Assembly (NCBI GenBank): GCA_910591455.2
Contig: OU342807.1
Coordinates: forward strand, 20,204,986 to 20,268,985
Direction: 5' to 3'
From: Pholis gunnellus
Lineage: Eukaryota; Chordata; Actinopteri; Perciformes; Pholidae
Length of the DNA stretch: 64,000 bases
In this document: positions 12,401 through 24,294 of the stretch, in pieces
Layout: each line of letters starts with the position of its first letter
Position numbering within the stretch: the first letter of the stretch is position 1
Translations under genes and position numbers: made by a program
Notes under the pieces: model-generated
The model's database searches: none
Told to the model about the DNA's origin: nothing
Seen by the model: the letters and a program-made list of their open reading frames with translations, nothing else

Positions 12401-15400
12401 TTATGTCATATGTGTATAGGCCATAGAAAATGTGTGTGTTTTTCTATGGAGCCTGGCAACTCCTAAACTTGTTTTAGAAATCATGCGCAACAGAGTATCA
12501 ATTAAAGGAAATTACAATTTATCCACATTTGACTTCGGATACCCGTCGTGCTCTGTTAATCTGAGCACACTCCAGCAAACTAGAGCTTTGATTCAGCTCT
12601 AAACCCAGAGAAGCATAGCCCACTTGTCTAACTAAGTGTTTAGGACATCGCTGACAGTTCCCCTTCTCCATATATGAAGCCCATCCCCTGATTGTTAGGT
12701 CATTTGAGTGCCTATGAAGGCAAAACACCAGTGGTACCACTTTGCATCCTATGCCGGGGAGTGTTAAGTAATTTGAGCAACCGTGACTGCACGGAGATGT
12801 GAAGCTGCAAGAGGGTCTCGTGGGAACAGGTTGGTGGGACAGCAGGCCTTAAAGCTATGCCGGACCCCTCCATGAGGTCCTGTCACTCAGAGGGCCGCTG
12901 AACTCGACGTGAACATTTTACCCTCGTGGCCTCCACCCAAGACAGCTGAGTATTTACGTGGCCTATATTTATAACCACGGATGCTTGCTGAGCAGTTTAG
13001 AAAAAATCACACCCTTTCTCTTCCTGGAATCATGGTTAAAAACTGCAATTGCAATAATTGCCGCTGTATGCTGTGGCAAGGAGGAGCATTGTGACATATC
13101 TGATGTTTCTTATACAACTCACAGCAGCTCAGAAAACCAGTAAGAAAAGAAAAGTATAAATTAAAAGGAGAACTCGGACGACAGTACAGCATCTAAAACG
13201 AAAATAGCCTTCGGGTAAATGTTGGCTTTCTTTCTTAGCGCTGAAACAACATACACTGGGATGCAAGTCTGCATTGTATGCATACAACTTTTTGCTGAGA
13301 TCATCTCACCATCTGCGCTTTGTCAGCAGTAGACCTGCACAACAGCTCAGCCCATATTTTCCACATGAGTGTCTCGCAGTGGGAACCTCCTCACATACTG
13401 TTTAAGTCCTGCTTTGAATCAGAGGTTGACACCTCTCTAGAGACATGTGGCTATGATAAACAACACTGTTCCTGTCCAAATACAGCCATTGGGCCGGGAT
13501 AAACCCCCGGGAGACTGATGGATTTACTCACTTCTCAAATGAAGGCTGTTGTCGGTGGCCATCACAAATCACAGGTATTATTGAAGAAATGAAAGCCATT
13601 TGTTAGGAACAGGTGGCTAGTCAACATGCGCTGACTCTCATACAATGCACATGATATTATAAACTCACTTTCCAAATATGTAAAGATCACCACTGTCAGG
13701 AAGTATGTGCAGTATGAATGTATGCATGTGCAGTAAAAGGATCTTGAAGCATTTGCCACTTGCCTTTATGATCTGATAAATACCCCACGCCTTGCTGATT
13801 TAGTATATTCAGCACATGCTTGCCATGTCTGCACCAAAGAACAGCCCTCAGACATTGCATCTGCTTCTGGAATGGCCCTGCATTGCAGACAGTGTCTGGG
13901 ATTCCCAAAAGTCTAACAGCCGCCATCAGTTGGGACGTATTTTGGGAGTTTCTCTCAGCCGTGTGAGTTGAAAAAATTTGGGGGGACGTTTCAGGCCAAT
14001 TTAGATAAAGCGTCATGCAATAACGAGATAACGAGCAACAGTCAGATAATGGTTTCTCAGATAACAGTAAATTTGCCAACGCGGTTCAGCAGATGAGTGA
14101 CTCCCACAGCAACTCATTGAGACACGAGTCTCTGCAAGTCAGCAACTGCTCGACACTGTTGACATCAATTTTATTTCATTACAATCACGAAGGGCTGTGG
14201 TGAACACCTATTTAGATCCTATACTTGAATTTAAGTAACACCACAAGCTACTCCACACAATGATTGTATCCTAAAGTACTATTGTCTGCTCGCCCCTTTC
14301 ACAGCGTTGTACTATGAAATCAGTACTGAAATGTGTTTTCATTATTTCATACTTTAAATGTATAGTGTGAGTAGAATAATCCACAAGAGTTCCCCCTGGA
14401 GTGTAGTGGAGCAGAGTTATACAGTAATATAAAATTTAAGGATCTATGTAATTTGAGACTATAAATAGAAAATACAGACAGTATTCTGACACGGAACCCA
14501 TTAATTATTTAGAGTTTTATGAGGAGTGGGACTTGCAAGATAAAGTGTTACCAATGGGAATACTGAATTAAAGTACCTCAAAAGTGTGTTTAAATACAGT
14601 GTGTTTGAGCTATTTTAATGTAGGTTTCCTGAAGATGTTCCAGAGAGTGACTGTGTATGTCAGGTACTGGCTCCCATGTTGTATGGAGAACTGTCAAACT
14701 GGTTTTAAATAATGAAAACCTCTTTAAACAGAGAGGAGACACCAATCAGTAAAATCAGCTAAAGTGGTGTTTGCTTAGTAAAAAGCTGCAGCCCCTTGGC
14801 ACTCCATGCCTATATAAAGATAAATATTGACTGTGGTCAGGTCCAGTCTTTGAGTCAGCTTACTGATGGGCTGCATTTCAACACCACTGATGAATGACAA
14901 CGGAGAACATCTAATTATTTCCCTCCAAAAATGTATACATTATGGAAGGATGCATGCATCTCACTAAGATTAGGATCTTTCTTCCATTTCACAAGGAGGT
15001 TTATGGAAGTTTAAAATGTCATGTGCCATATCAAGTGATCCTGCATTGGAACCTCTATTCTTAGAAGCTCCCCACCTCAGAGCTGTGGGCTGGATTGCAT
15101 AGAGGCACCTCACAGTTACAGACAAACATTATTAATACAGTATTGTCATTTTATCTGTCAGACGCATTAGAGTGTTTGCTCCAATGTTCTCTTACCTCCA
15201 GGCAGGCTGATGGGTCCGCAGCCATGTCCCTGCATGAAGTGCTCCGAGCTGATGTAGATGTACTTCTTGCACAGCCTCCACAGGCCGAAGTGGGCCGCCT
15301 CGCAGGTCGTATTGACTTTATCCACCTGCGGTTTGAGCACGGCCCAGTGGTCCGTTACCACTGCAGTGAACATGCATGCCATACCCACTATTAGCACGAA

Positions 15401-15433
15401 GATTGCAATCTTTATCTTTGTGCGCTTGTGCAT
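6236..15433 (-). CDS. cacng1: cacng1: voltage-dependent calcium channel gamma-1 subunit (four coding exons)
   Basis: Gamma-1 is the four-pass claudin-like subunit of the skeletal-muscle L-type calcium channel, where it modulates inactivation. Coding exons on the - strand are 15433-15196, 9534-9460, 6751-6605 and 6468-6236. They join in frame to 230 residues (human 222), with all introns phase 1 and GT-AG. Visible features are TM1 near residues 9-27, the VVTDHWAVL segment, an N-glycosylation site NTT at 41-43, the family motif GLWRLC at 50-55, a second site NCT at 82-84, TM2 near 108-130, TM3 near 146-165, and TM4 near 186-209. The tail RNPWETCMDAEP matches gamma-1 and lacks a PDZ ligand, so this is not a TARP. 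Position next to helz agrees with CACNG1. The 62-72 loop is a few residues longer than in human. Teleosts may have two copies; I cannot say which this is. Confidence 0.96.
6605..6751 (-). CDS. cacng1: cacng1 coding exon 3
   Basis: 147 bases between acceptor TTCAG and donor GTGAGT. It encodes EYNISAAAIAIFSL (TM2), a GKGKGRDYLL loop and the start of TM3. The intron to exon 4 is only 136 bases. Confidence 0.95.
6752..9459 (-). other. cacng1 intron 2
   Basis: About 2.7 kb without a recognised gene. It contains a GC-richer block at 7550-7720 with overlapping open frames on both strands that match no family I know, and TG-rich tracts near 7940-8000, 8222-8232 and 8292-8308. Confidence 0.8.
9460..9534 (-). 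CDS. cacng1: cacng1 coding exon 2
   Basis: 75 bases between acceptor TCACAG and donor GTAGG. It encodes EENCTYFRHFTPG and the DTEIFEYKTQK stretch of the first extracellular loop; human gamma-1 has the very similar NCSYFRHFNPG here. The exon is too short and interrupted to stand out as an open frame. Confidence 0.95.
9535..15195 (-). other. cacng1 intron 1
   Basis: A 5.7 kb intron with no recognised gene. It includes a short ATGG repeat at 10470-10484 and several AT-rich stretches. A 127-codon - strand open frame at 13696-14079 has no family similarity. Confidence 0.8.
15196..15433 (-). CDS. cacng1: cacng1 coding exon 1
   Basis: Begins at the ATG at 15433 in the context GAAACATGC and ends at donor GTAAG. 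It encodes MHKRTKIKIAIFVLIVG (TM1) and the first loop with TTCEAAHFGLWRLC. An upstream purine-rich leader suggests the 5' UTR is continuous with this exon. Confidence 0.95.
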
Positions 15434-15850
15434 GTTTCCAGGTGGGGAGATTTCTGTTCAGTGAATCTTCTTCTTCAAGAAATTGTAACGTGAACACACT
15501 GGTCTGTGTCCCTGGGGCTTCTTTCCTCAGTGACTGCAGCAAGCTTCCAACAAACTCTCTTCTCCTTGTCTCTCTCCGCCTAAGACTAGTGTCTTCTCTC
15601 CCCCTGTCGCAGATCTGTGCTTCTGGTTCGAAAAGGAAAGGGGCCAGACTGCTCTGTCCTAGTTAGAAGTCCCCTTTTCCCTTCTCAATATGAGTTGCTG
15701 TACAACTGTGGGGCTGCAAGTTTAGACTTACAGCTGTTGAGGAAGATCTAGAAAGTTGATGACCAAACCAACTGTCTGTCATCTTGGGCAATGGGCGTAG
15801 AGGATGCTGCATGTGTTGGTGGGCGGGGGTGGGGGCTATAAATGTGACTG
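15434..15850 (-). promoter_or_regulatory. cacng1 5' UTR and proximal promoter region
   Basis: The stretch just upstream of the cacng1 ATG is purine-rich on the sense strand and contains an E-box CAGCTG at 15731-15736, the type bound by myogenic bHLH factors. That fits a muscle gene. The transcription start is not evident, so the extent is inferred. Confidence 0.3.
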
Positions 15851-18170
15851 GTGAGTCAAGTTGTCAGGCTGTCTGCGTATCCTGTTGCAGTGCCAGTGAG
15901 TGGAGATGTGTAACGTGCCATAATAAGTGGACTCACATAAACAGTTCCTGTATGTACACGCAACGTTTCAGCATTGTGAGAATAGTTTCCCCTGGTTTCC
16001 ATCCATCCATTCCATCCATCTAGTGGCTGTGTTTTCAATCTCTGCCTCACTACGACACAGCCTTGGTGTGGATTTGTCTCTGTGAACTATTTACTGTATA
16101 AGGAGAAAGAGGATGCTACTGTTTATGGATTATAAAGAGCAGCAGCAAGGCTGTCAAACACAGATTCCCTGCTGGAACAATACTGCTTCTAATGATTCCA
16201 GGGACCAGCTGTTTCTTTTTTGAGATGGTCAATGTGTCATTGCTACAGTGTCACGGTAAAATTATTCTTTAACATTTCTACACACTTGTTTGAACATATC
16301 AGAAGTGAGTTTAAAAGGTGAAATCAGTGAGGGGGGGCATTCATCTGCTGACTGATGTCCTTCTGAGAAACATAATATTTTCATCCAACAAATTACAGTT
16401 TATATCATCGTACTGAGGAGTATGAGTGGATACTTCACCCTAGAGGCCCTGCAGAAGTAACAATACCTATAAAAAAGAATAGAAAACACGAGCTCTAATA
16501 AGTGTTATGCCATGCAAAATTCACCACGTTTCCTGCAAATGAGGCTACATGTAGCATAGAAGGTTCAGATGTGGTGGCCTTTAAAATATTTACATTTTGC
16601 TCTGCTGTTTTGCCGTTATTCAACTGCGTGGAGGAATTGGTAAATTGGTAAATGATAACCCAAGTCCTGTTTACTGTGAGGGTTCCTTATATGTCCTGCC
16701 CAGGAAACCTGTGCCATTAAAGGTATTTACTTTAACGAGAAGAATTCTGATTTAGATGTTGTTATTGCACAGCCTTTTGTAACCTTGTCAGCCCACCTTG
16801 TCTACTTCTGCTTCAGCATTTGCCCATCTAAAGCGCTTGAACCTGCTCCATTCTGCTGTATTTTCTACAGCAGGTAACAGCTTCAATCTGCCTTTTTTCA
16901 CAGACGACGTGTTAACTTGTCACAGTAAGAAAAGCACAGGTAATGAAATGAATGATAGTTGAATTCCAGTTAGCTGCTTCAGTTTCAGGTTCCTGATATT
17001 GTTCACAGTCACTGAAACACTTGAAGAGAAAACAGCCATTGTTAGCGTTATTAGAAACATCTGTGCTTTTCCTACTAGCAAGTCTGTGAGGACAGCTGAT
17101 TGCAATGGCCATGGCAGAGAACAGTTGGTGCAATGGTGAGTTGAGATAAGCTCCCGCCCTGTGATTCTGAGGCTCTTACACAGCTGTCTGACGCTTACCA
17201 GAGACGGGATAGTTTCTAATACTACTAAATTGTCGGAGCACATGTAACATCCTCTCATCTACAATGTGGCCTGTTGAAACAAAAATATACCGATAAATTG
17301 CAAAATGTTCCTGGAAGGAGATCACAAAAAGTTGTGATTTCACAGATTTAATCTCATATTTGCAAATGTATTCTGTTTGTTGTAAAAGAAGAAGAAAATA
17401 TGTGTCTAAAGGTTCATTCTTCTCAAGAAACCGGGCTGTAAAATAAGTGAAAGAACTAGTAACAGAAAGATACATTTGATTATAAAATAATTCTAAAAGG
17501 TGTGCTAATCTTTTTGATGACTCCCCTACAGTGAATCACAGTGGTTCTGCTCTGATGATCTGTTTTAAGCCTTGGGCCTCTTTGAAGTTCTTTGTGACCC
17601 ACTTCACCTCGGCGTGAGCACAGGCGCTAGTGACGGTAAGAAAGTTGCGATGGCAACGAAGTAGAACTTGAGAAATAACTGCAAACCTACACAATGACAA
17701 GCTAACATATGAATGAGAGTCGTCTCCATGCGAGGGATCCATTAGTCGCCATCATAAACAATACCCACCCACTTGTGTCCCAGAAAGCATTGTAGTAGTT
17801 GCTCTCCACAGATCCTCAATCAAATCCTCAATGAAACAACAATATCCTACTTTAATTCACTTCTTTTACACATATTGCCGTTAGCGATACAGTTTTAAAC
17901 ATCAACCTATTTTCTATTTTTGGGCAATAATACCATTTCAGTCTAAATTGCTCATATTTGAGAGGCCTTGGGGTCTCCCCTGAAAATCTACAATGAGCTG
18001 ATTTTGAGCTGATTTTTTTTTTCCGCCATGAGACATTTAACTAATAAGTAAAATAGCATCATAAGATATTTAATTTGCGTGAAATTAACTATGGAAATAA
18101 TGCTCATAATGTCCTTAAATCATGTTTTGATTTTCTGCCAGAAAACCACTGAAGCCTGTGACTTTAGGGA
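15851..18170. other. intergenic region upstream of cacng1
   Basis: No gene was recognised. It contains an ATCC-rich tract at 15999-16020 and an RFX-type palindrome at 17644-17657 (listed separately). Open frames at 16912-17475 on the - strand have no known similarity. Confidence 0.6.
17644..17657. promoter_or_regulatory. X-box-like RFX palindrome
   Basis: GTTGCGATGGCAAC is an inverted GTTGC/GCAAC pair with a 4-base spacer and differs at one base from the symmetric RFX X-box GTTGCCATGGCAAC. It lies about 2.2 kb upstream of the cacng1 ATG. No function is proven by sequence alone. Confidence 0.35.
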
Positions 18171-18175
18171 GGGTG

Positions 18176-18245
18176 ACTTGATGGTGAAGTTGTTAGCACT
18201 GTCACCTCACAGCAAAGAAGTACTGGATATGCATTAAACGGCTTG
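18176..18245 (+). repeat. fragment of dispersed fish repeat (tRNA-like head)
   Basis: The string around TTGTTAGCACTGTCACCTC, followed by ACAGCAAAGAAG, resembles the head of a very common teleost repeat (GGTTAGCACTGTCGCCTCACAGCA type). The tail is missing or too diverged to follow. I cannot give a family name with certainty. Confidence 0.5.
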
Positions 18246-18964
18246 CGGATCTCTAAATCGCTACTTATTTCTTTGATTTGTTTGACTTATGAAATGAAAT
18301 GGTAAATTAAATTAAGTCTGATTATCAGGTTATGTGTACAGTATCTGCATAGGTGTCTACCATACCATACCATACAGGTTTGTTTAATCGGTGACGCCCT
18401 ACATGGATAGGCCGCGCCCTGTCCATGTGAACTGGAGTAGGCTAGAATTACCCCTTACTCATTTGAACTATTTGTGACATAAAGGACACCGCTATGTAAC
18501 GCCAGTAGTTTGGCTTTGTTTCAAAATATCTTTACTACCCACACGCCAATCTATTTTGGCTTTGAGAGTCATGCATCCTACAAACATGGTGAGTCTGATC
18601 TATAGCGGGTGTTTGCCTGAGTGCTTGATGATTTGAAGGCCATGTCAGGTGAGGTGAGGAGCCGACTCAAATGTGTTTGAATTTTTACATTTTCGATACT
18701 AAATAACTTTAAAAATAATGGACGGATTAATGGGTGAGGAAAATGATTGTCAGTTATAGCTTTAGTAAATGTATATGAGCTACAAACAGAAATTGCTACC
18801 AACTTATATTATAATTAATGTTGTTGAGAGTTTGTTGAAAACAAAACGTTTTATTTAATATACAGTAATATACAGCCTTTTGAGAAAAATGTGAATCAGA
18901 ATTCGGTTTATTACCAAAAATCAAAAAACATAAACAGGTGTACTTGAGATATTGCATTCATCGT

Positions 18965-19250
18965 TCATCCTTCCGTCCAAGTGAACCTTTGTGCCAAATT
19001 TGCAGAAATTCACTCCAGGTGTTCCTGAGATAACATGTTAACGAGAATGGGCCGTGTGTACGGACAGATGTCCGTGCGTCGGTCCTTAGGAACGTTGGGC
19101 GAAGGAAATGGTACACCCTGGACAGGTCACCAGACTATCGCAGGGCTGACATTTATAGACAGACAACCATTCACGCTCACATTAACGTCTCCTGAAAATG
19201 TAAGTGTCATCAATTAACCTAAGCTGCATGTCTTTGGACTGTGGGAGAAG
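18965..19250. repeat. composite of two dispersed fish repeats
   Basis: The first part (about 18965-19060) has CCAAGTGAACCTTTGTGCC, CTCCAGGTGTTCCTGAGAT and ACGAGAATGGG, typical of a common fish element and similar to the copy at 19664-19830. The second part (about 19109-19250) has ACACCCTGGACAGGTCACC, ATCGCAGGGCTGAC and TGCATGTCTTTGGACTGTG. I recognise that as the middle of the family whose head appears at 18176, in inverted orientation. Names are not assigned. Confidence 0.6.
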
Positions 19251-19255
19251 ACATA

Positions 19256-19478
19256 TTGTAGTATGTCGAAATAAGTAATGGTAGAGTATGTCAAAAAAGT
19301 CATTTAAAAGCTATAGCATAGTATGTCCCAAAAAGTCTTAATGTAGTATGTCGAAAAAGTAATACAAAAGTCACAGTATAGTATGTTGAAAAAAGTCATA
19401 AATAAGTCATATAATGGTCATATGTCAAAAATAATCATAAAAAGTCATATTATAGTATGTCGAAATAAGCAATGGTAT
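19256..19478. repeat. minisatellite with unit TAGTATGTCGAAAAAGT-like
   Basis: About six to seven imperfect copies of a roughly 32-base unit containing AGTATGTCGAAA and AAGTCATAAA. Units vary in length and sequence, so the array is old. Confidence 0.75.
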
Positions 19479-19659
19479 AACCTTTGGTATATATAATGGT
19501 ATATATATATGTTGACATTTTTTTTTTTATTATTCATGAAAGAAAAAAGTCCCAGTAGAGTATGACATAAACAATGTTTGCCTTGTGGCTGTATGCTGCC
19601 ACCATCCATGTCTGTCCAGAATGTTTTCATACTTTTTGATGTTTCTGGGAAACTGTCAC

Positions 19660-19835
19660 AGTGGCCTTGAACTTGGATCACCAAATTTGAGTCAGTTCAT
19701 ACTTGAGTCAAAGTTTGTGACAAATTTGAAGAAACTTCTTCAAGGCGTTCCTGAGATATCACGTTCATTAGATCGGGACGGACAAATGAATGGACAGACA
19801 ACCCAAGGAAATAATTCCTCCGGTCAAGCACGGAG
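19660..19835 (+). repeat. dispersed fish repeat, second copy
   Basis: GTGGCCTTGAACTTGGATC, CAAATTTGAAGAAACTTC, AAGGCGTTCCTGAGATATC and a following GGACGGAC with AATTCCTCCGGTC follow the order of a common teleost repeat. The element shares its core with 18965-19060, and the two copies flank the minisatellite. Confidence 0.55.
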
Positions 19836-19989
19836 CCATAAAAAACAAATCCAAGATGGCTCCCCAGTCATTACAATAAAGTTCTCCAAGACAAAATATT
19901 TTTTCAATTATGATTATTGTCATTTTGGAATATCTGCGACTCTCAAAATTGATGATTGAGAATGGGAAGAAGACTTTTCAGGCCAGCGT

Positions 19990-20790
19990 GTGTCATGTGT
20001 TCCTGCATAGGTTAACAGTTTCAGTTTCATTCAGAGGAGCATAGTGTACAGCAGTTCGGCTCCTCTAACATTGTATTGTTCACCATTTTGGCCATTCTTC
20101 ACATGTATCCCATTTATCCCTCTTATATTTAGAAAACACTGGACCTCATTTGCTCTGCCACATGGGTCCCCCTTTCTTTCAGATCAGTCAAGTCTGACCT
20201 GAAGGTCCATCACTGTCTGCTGCAATTTCAGCCTTCCAGTTTTTCCAATTTATTTTTCATGTGCTTAGAGTTTAGGGGGAGTTTTTACTTTTCTTCTTAG
20301 ACAACTATTGCTGGGTTGAGAACAATTACTGTTGTAGGGTTATGGATAGTAAGGGTGTAAGCTCCCCCCAGTTGTTGTGTGTGTGTGATATTAGGCAAAA
20401 CAAATAAACTTGACTTGCTTGACCAGTTATCATGAGGAAAAGACAAACAAATTGAATCAATATGCTTCAATCTTTTTTATCAGAAATCATAATGAGCAAA
20501 CTTTATGCCTTAAAAGAAAATCAAACAGATGTTTAAATTATATTCACTTTTTTTATTTCAGAGTAATTTATCAGCAAAATGATACATTACAAACCTCTCA
20601 TGGAAATAATTAAAGACACTTGGTATTTACAGGCCCAGTAGTACCATAAATGATACACTATTGACATATGTTTCTATTTCACCAAACATGCAAGTCCTGA
20701 ACAAAACAGAAAAGCAGAATTCCAAGCAGACCATAGAAGGTTGAGGGTTGTACACAAGAAGTTTATAAACCACAGTTATTGAAGAAATTA
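19990..20790. other. intergenic, nothing recognised
   Basis: AT-rich sequence without recognisable coding potential or repeat family. Confidence 0.5.
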
Positions 20791-20795
20791 CAAAA

Positions 20796-21187
20796 AAAAG
20801 GCACAGTGTGTAGGATTTGGTGACATCTAGTGGTGTGTTTGCAAATTGCAACCGACTAAATACCCCTCCATTTACTCCTCCCTTTCAAAGACTGCAAAAG
20901 CATGGTCTCGCTGTTCGCCTCACTCAAAGGCCTTCCATACCATAATACCACTACTTTAGTGTGGCATTAGTTGGCTAGTGTTTGCTTTGTCCTTTGTGTG
21001 CTCCTGCAGAAACATGACGGTGCAACTCGGCCGACTCCTTGAAGAGGACCCGCTCCCTGGATATAAAGAGCTCAACAAATACACAACAATTCCGTTTTAG
21101 GTGATCGTACACAAATGAAAACATATGAATGTTATATTCTAGTTCCGCTAGTAGAATTCCTGAAATGCTACACACTGTACCTTTAAA
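20796..21187. mobile_element. MITE with terminal inverted repeats (copy 1)
   Basis: The left end AAAGGCACAGTGTGTAGGAT and the right end, read in reverse complement as AAAGGTACAGTGTGTAGCAT, form an imperfect inverted repeat of about 20 bases around 392 bp of non-coding sequence. GACATCTAGTGGTG follows the left end, as in the copy at 62132. This is a short non-autonomous DNA transposon common in fish, with no transposase. Confidence 0.75.
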
Positions 21188-22860
21188 ATAATGTAACAGA
21201 AATTTCTTTGCACCAATTAAGACTTTCACCATTATTCTGAAAAAAAGGTTTCACATGGCCCCAATTCTTTACTGTACCAATTTACTACGTATATTGAAAT
21301 CTCTTATTCATCTAGTTGTCTTGGTTTTATTCACCCTTTCTTTTTGGAGGTTATTTATTAAATAATTGAATCGTAACAAAAACTTTAATGCACGCAAGTG
21401 GTGAAGTATCATTTCATTTTGTTTGAGTTTAAGGGTATCAGCTGAAGAGTTATACCCTCCTTCGTTATATGTTTAAAGGGTAATTAGGTTATAGTCACAG
21501 GTTTACAGTGAGAGATGTTTGCTTGCTTTCAGATAAGCTGCAGAAAATCTAGTGTCAATTCCCTTTTATACAAAATGTATTCCCAATTTGATTACAAATC
21601 GTTGATCAATTACACCTGCCAATTATATTTTTAATATCGTTCAAAAATGAGCCTTTGTCATCCCTTCATGTGTTACAAGAGGAGATGTACGATCTGCAAC
21701 TACATCCGAAATATCTTTAAGTAGCTTTTGATTACTAAAATGATAGCTGTTAAAGTACTTTCTTAAATAAATCTCTGTTATGGCATTGGGTGTAATCAGG
21801 TTTAGTATAAAGATACCTGAAGTGTGAACCACTGCTGAACCATTTGTCACGCAAACAAATCAGGGTGCAAAGACAGGACCTGAGTATAGTAGAGTTTAAA
21901 AGCATTATTTTATCCTTTCTGCACAGCAAGGTACCGACAAGCATGTTGGCTAGTCCTGTGACCGCATGGAGTTTTGACTCTGCTATTTTCCTCTCAATAA
22001 CCGGAGGGGAAGATTCACTGCCGCGCGGCATGAGGGAGTGAGGGTGCAGCTTTATTGTGGATGAAAATATCGGTGAGGGTTAGCGGCATTGAAATTCACA
22101 GGGCTTAACAGTCTGGGTGATGGACAGAGGCGAGGGGTGAAGAAGACTCTTGAATTCTGGGCTGGAATGGAAAACAAGGTCATCAGACCAGTTTGGTATA
22201 ACATAGATAGGCTACATCACACAAACGCAGAATGAAAAGAAGTCTATTCTAATTCAAGGCTTCCCCTTCTCTACATCAGTGACTTGAATGACAACTACAG
22301 CTGACAGAGCAGAGACTCTCTGCAGAGACTCCACGCCCTCACATGGCACTGGTTTAACCCAGTCAAGCGTGTGCTAAAGAAAGAGTAAATTCAACTTTTA
22401 CTAACCCTTCACAGACACACACAATGCTCACACCATCTCTTGTTGAAAGAAAAAAGCTGTTTGAAGTCTGGATGAGTATTTGGGAGCCTGTTAGTTCAAT
22501 CAAGCATTAAGTTGGCTGATGTTGATTTCTTTTAACCCCTGTGGTTGCCCGGCTGTCTGACACACAATTTCATAGCAGAGCATAGGAGACCCATCAGCTC
22601 CGTGTCATAAGCACAATACTTCCTCTATAGAGAATAGCAAATGCAGTGGACCAATTCTCTGTTCATATTTGGCATTAAACCACAAGCAGGTCTAACAGTA
22701 AAGTTAACTGTGATTGCTAAGTTGAGTCTCCCCATTAACTATTTAGAACTGCTGTTCTTTAATTGTGATGCAAAACATCTGGCTGAGGGTTAGGGTTAAG
22801 GTTTTTGTCTTCCCAGCCTGGAAGGAGAGGGGAGGAGTCAGCCTGGGTGGGGCACCAATT
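21188..22860. other. intergenic, nothing recognised
   Basis: AT-rich, with short open frames only. No family similarity is seen. Confidence 0.5.
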
Positions 22861-22869
22861 CAGCAGTGG

Positions 22870-23360
22870 ATTGTTCACAACCTTTGACCAGCTGAAATAA
22901 GCAAAGGAGAAAATACACCAATCATTTCCATAATGATGCATCCTCTCCACATGGAAATCAGAACATAACGTAAAATATCCCCAAACTGACAAACAACGCA
23001 ACACGTTTTCCGAGACTTGCAATTCTAAAACCCAATGAATACAATAAAAGTCCTTACTAGAGCTCATACAACAACTCACACATTTATATGGGATGATAAA
23101 ATGCCCCTACTGTCCACATGCAACAGGTGATTATTTTCATGCCTTCTGGCGCTGCCCACCGCTTTAATCCTTCTAGTCACCGGGAAGCTATCCCAGATAC
23201 TCAGACTCAGCATACCCATATGTCCAGTCATGTCAATCTACGTTGACCTCTCTGCATGTCACACAACACTCTAAACTATCTATTTGAATATAATTATCTG
23301 TGGCTAAGAAGATCATGTTGCTTAGTTGGTTAGATATAATAGTTTTCCATCAAACACTGG
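22870..23360 (+). mobile_element. L1/Tx1-like LINE remnant (end of ORF2)
   Basis: Around 23056-23110 one frame reads VLTRAHTTTHTFIWDDK. After a frame change, 23087-23164 reads GMIKCPYCPHATGDYFHAFW followed by RCPPL and a stop. This is the H.T..., C..C...H..FW.CP pattern found at the C-terminus of L1-type reverse transcriptases (zinc-binding region). Frameshifts and stops show it is dead. The 5' limit is uncertain, though FDQLK-like sequence near 22890 also fits ORF2. Confidence 0.6.
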
Positions 23361-24225
23361 CTCAATTTGTGACCCGTTAACACTCACAGATTCACAGAAA
23401 CCTTACAGGACAAAATTAAACCATGTGACACAATGTGCTTGGTGCTTGTAAAATGGATGTCATTTTCTGGTTGATAGACAAAAAAATAACTGGATTTGCA
23501 TACAAATGTAGCTGTCCATTGCCATAATAGTGCAATCTTTCAATATCTGTCATGCAATAATAATTGCAATGAATGTTGTCAAAATACAGGGCAGTAAGAG
23601 TACAGAAATACTTTAAATAGAACTTCTGCATTGGCTACAAACGTATCAAAAACCCTCTGAACACAAAGGCAGTAGTTCCAGAAACAAGAGTCATGTTAAC
23701 ATCAACACATACAGCGTGATCTCTCCTCCTCTCACACATGCCAACTAACAGTCTGTGAGGATTAGGTAAGGCAAACCAAAACACCTTAAACATATTTGTT
23801 CTCTTTCATGATTAGCTCTACATCTCTAAAAGTAGTCAAACTCATTTGTTCTACACATCATCCCTGAGCAAATGGAGAGCGAAGTACACAGTCTGTACAA
23901 AGAATGTTTACGCTGATACGTCACACTGCATACTGAAATGTACTGACATTATGTGTGCCTAGTCGTTTTTGTTGATGTATATCTACAGATATCTGTATGC
24001 AGCCCAATATCATGGCAGGTCGGGCAATAGTCACAAAATGCATTCTATCGGTTTTGTGTGCATAAGGAGGAATTGTCTGTTTTTTTCATGTCGCTCAAAA
24101 CTAAAATAATTCCAATGGAAAGTCAATTAGGACCCTTTTTCATGGTGGACACATACATTAAATGCATCCATGACTAAGCAACAGTCAGAGCAAGGGATGT
24201 AGTATTTAATATACAAAAAGACTGT
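23361..24225. other. intergenic downstream of cacng4
   Basis: No gene or known repeat is seen. Confidence 0.5.
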
Positions 24226-24231
24226 TTATGG

Positions 24232-24294
24232 TAGGCGAGGCGGGGCGAGGCGGGGCGGGGCGGGGCGGGGCGGGGCGGGGCGGGGCGGGAGGTG
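24232..24294. repeat. (GGGGC)n pentanucleotide tract, G-quadruplex type
   Basis: About twelve units of CGGGG, some with CGAGG, on the + strand. Runs of four G at regular spacing satisfy the usual G-quadruplex rule. It lies about 1 kb beyond the cacng4 stop codon in AT-rich surroundings. Confidence 0.9.

Noticed and set aside
13696..14079. 127-codon open frame on the - strand inside cacng1 intron 1
   Set aside because: No recognisable motif, mixed composition, and no flanking exons; consistent with chance.
18176..18245. Possible tRNA gene
   Set aside because: The tRNA-like string belongs to a dispersed repeat head; no full cloverleaf or matching acceptor stem can be drawn.
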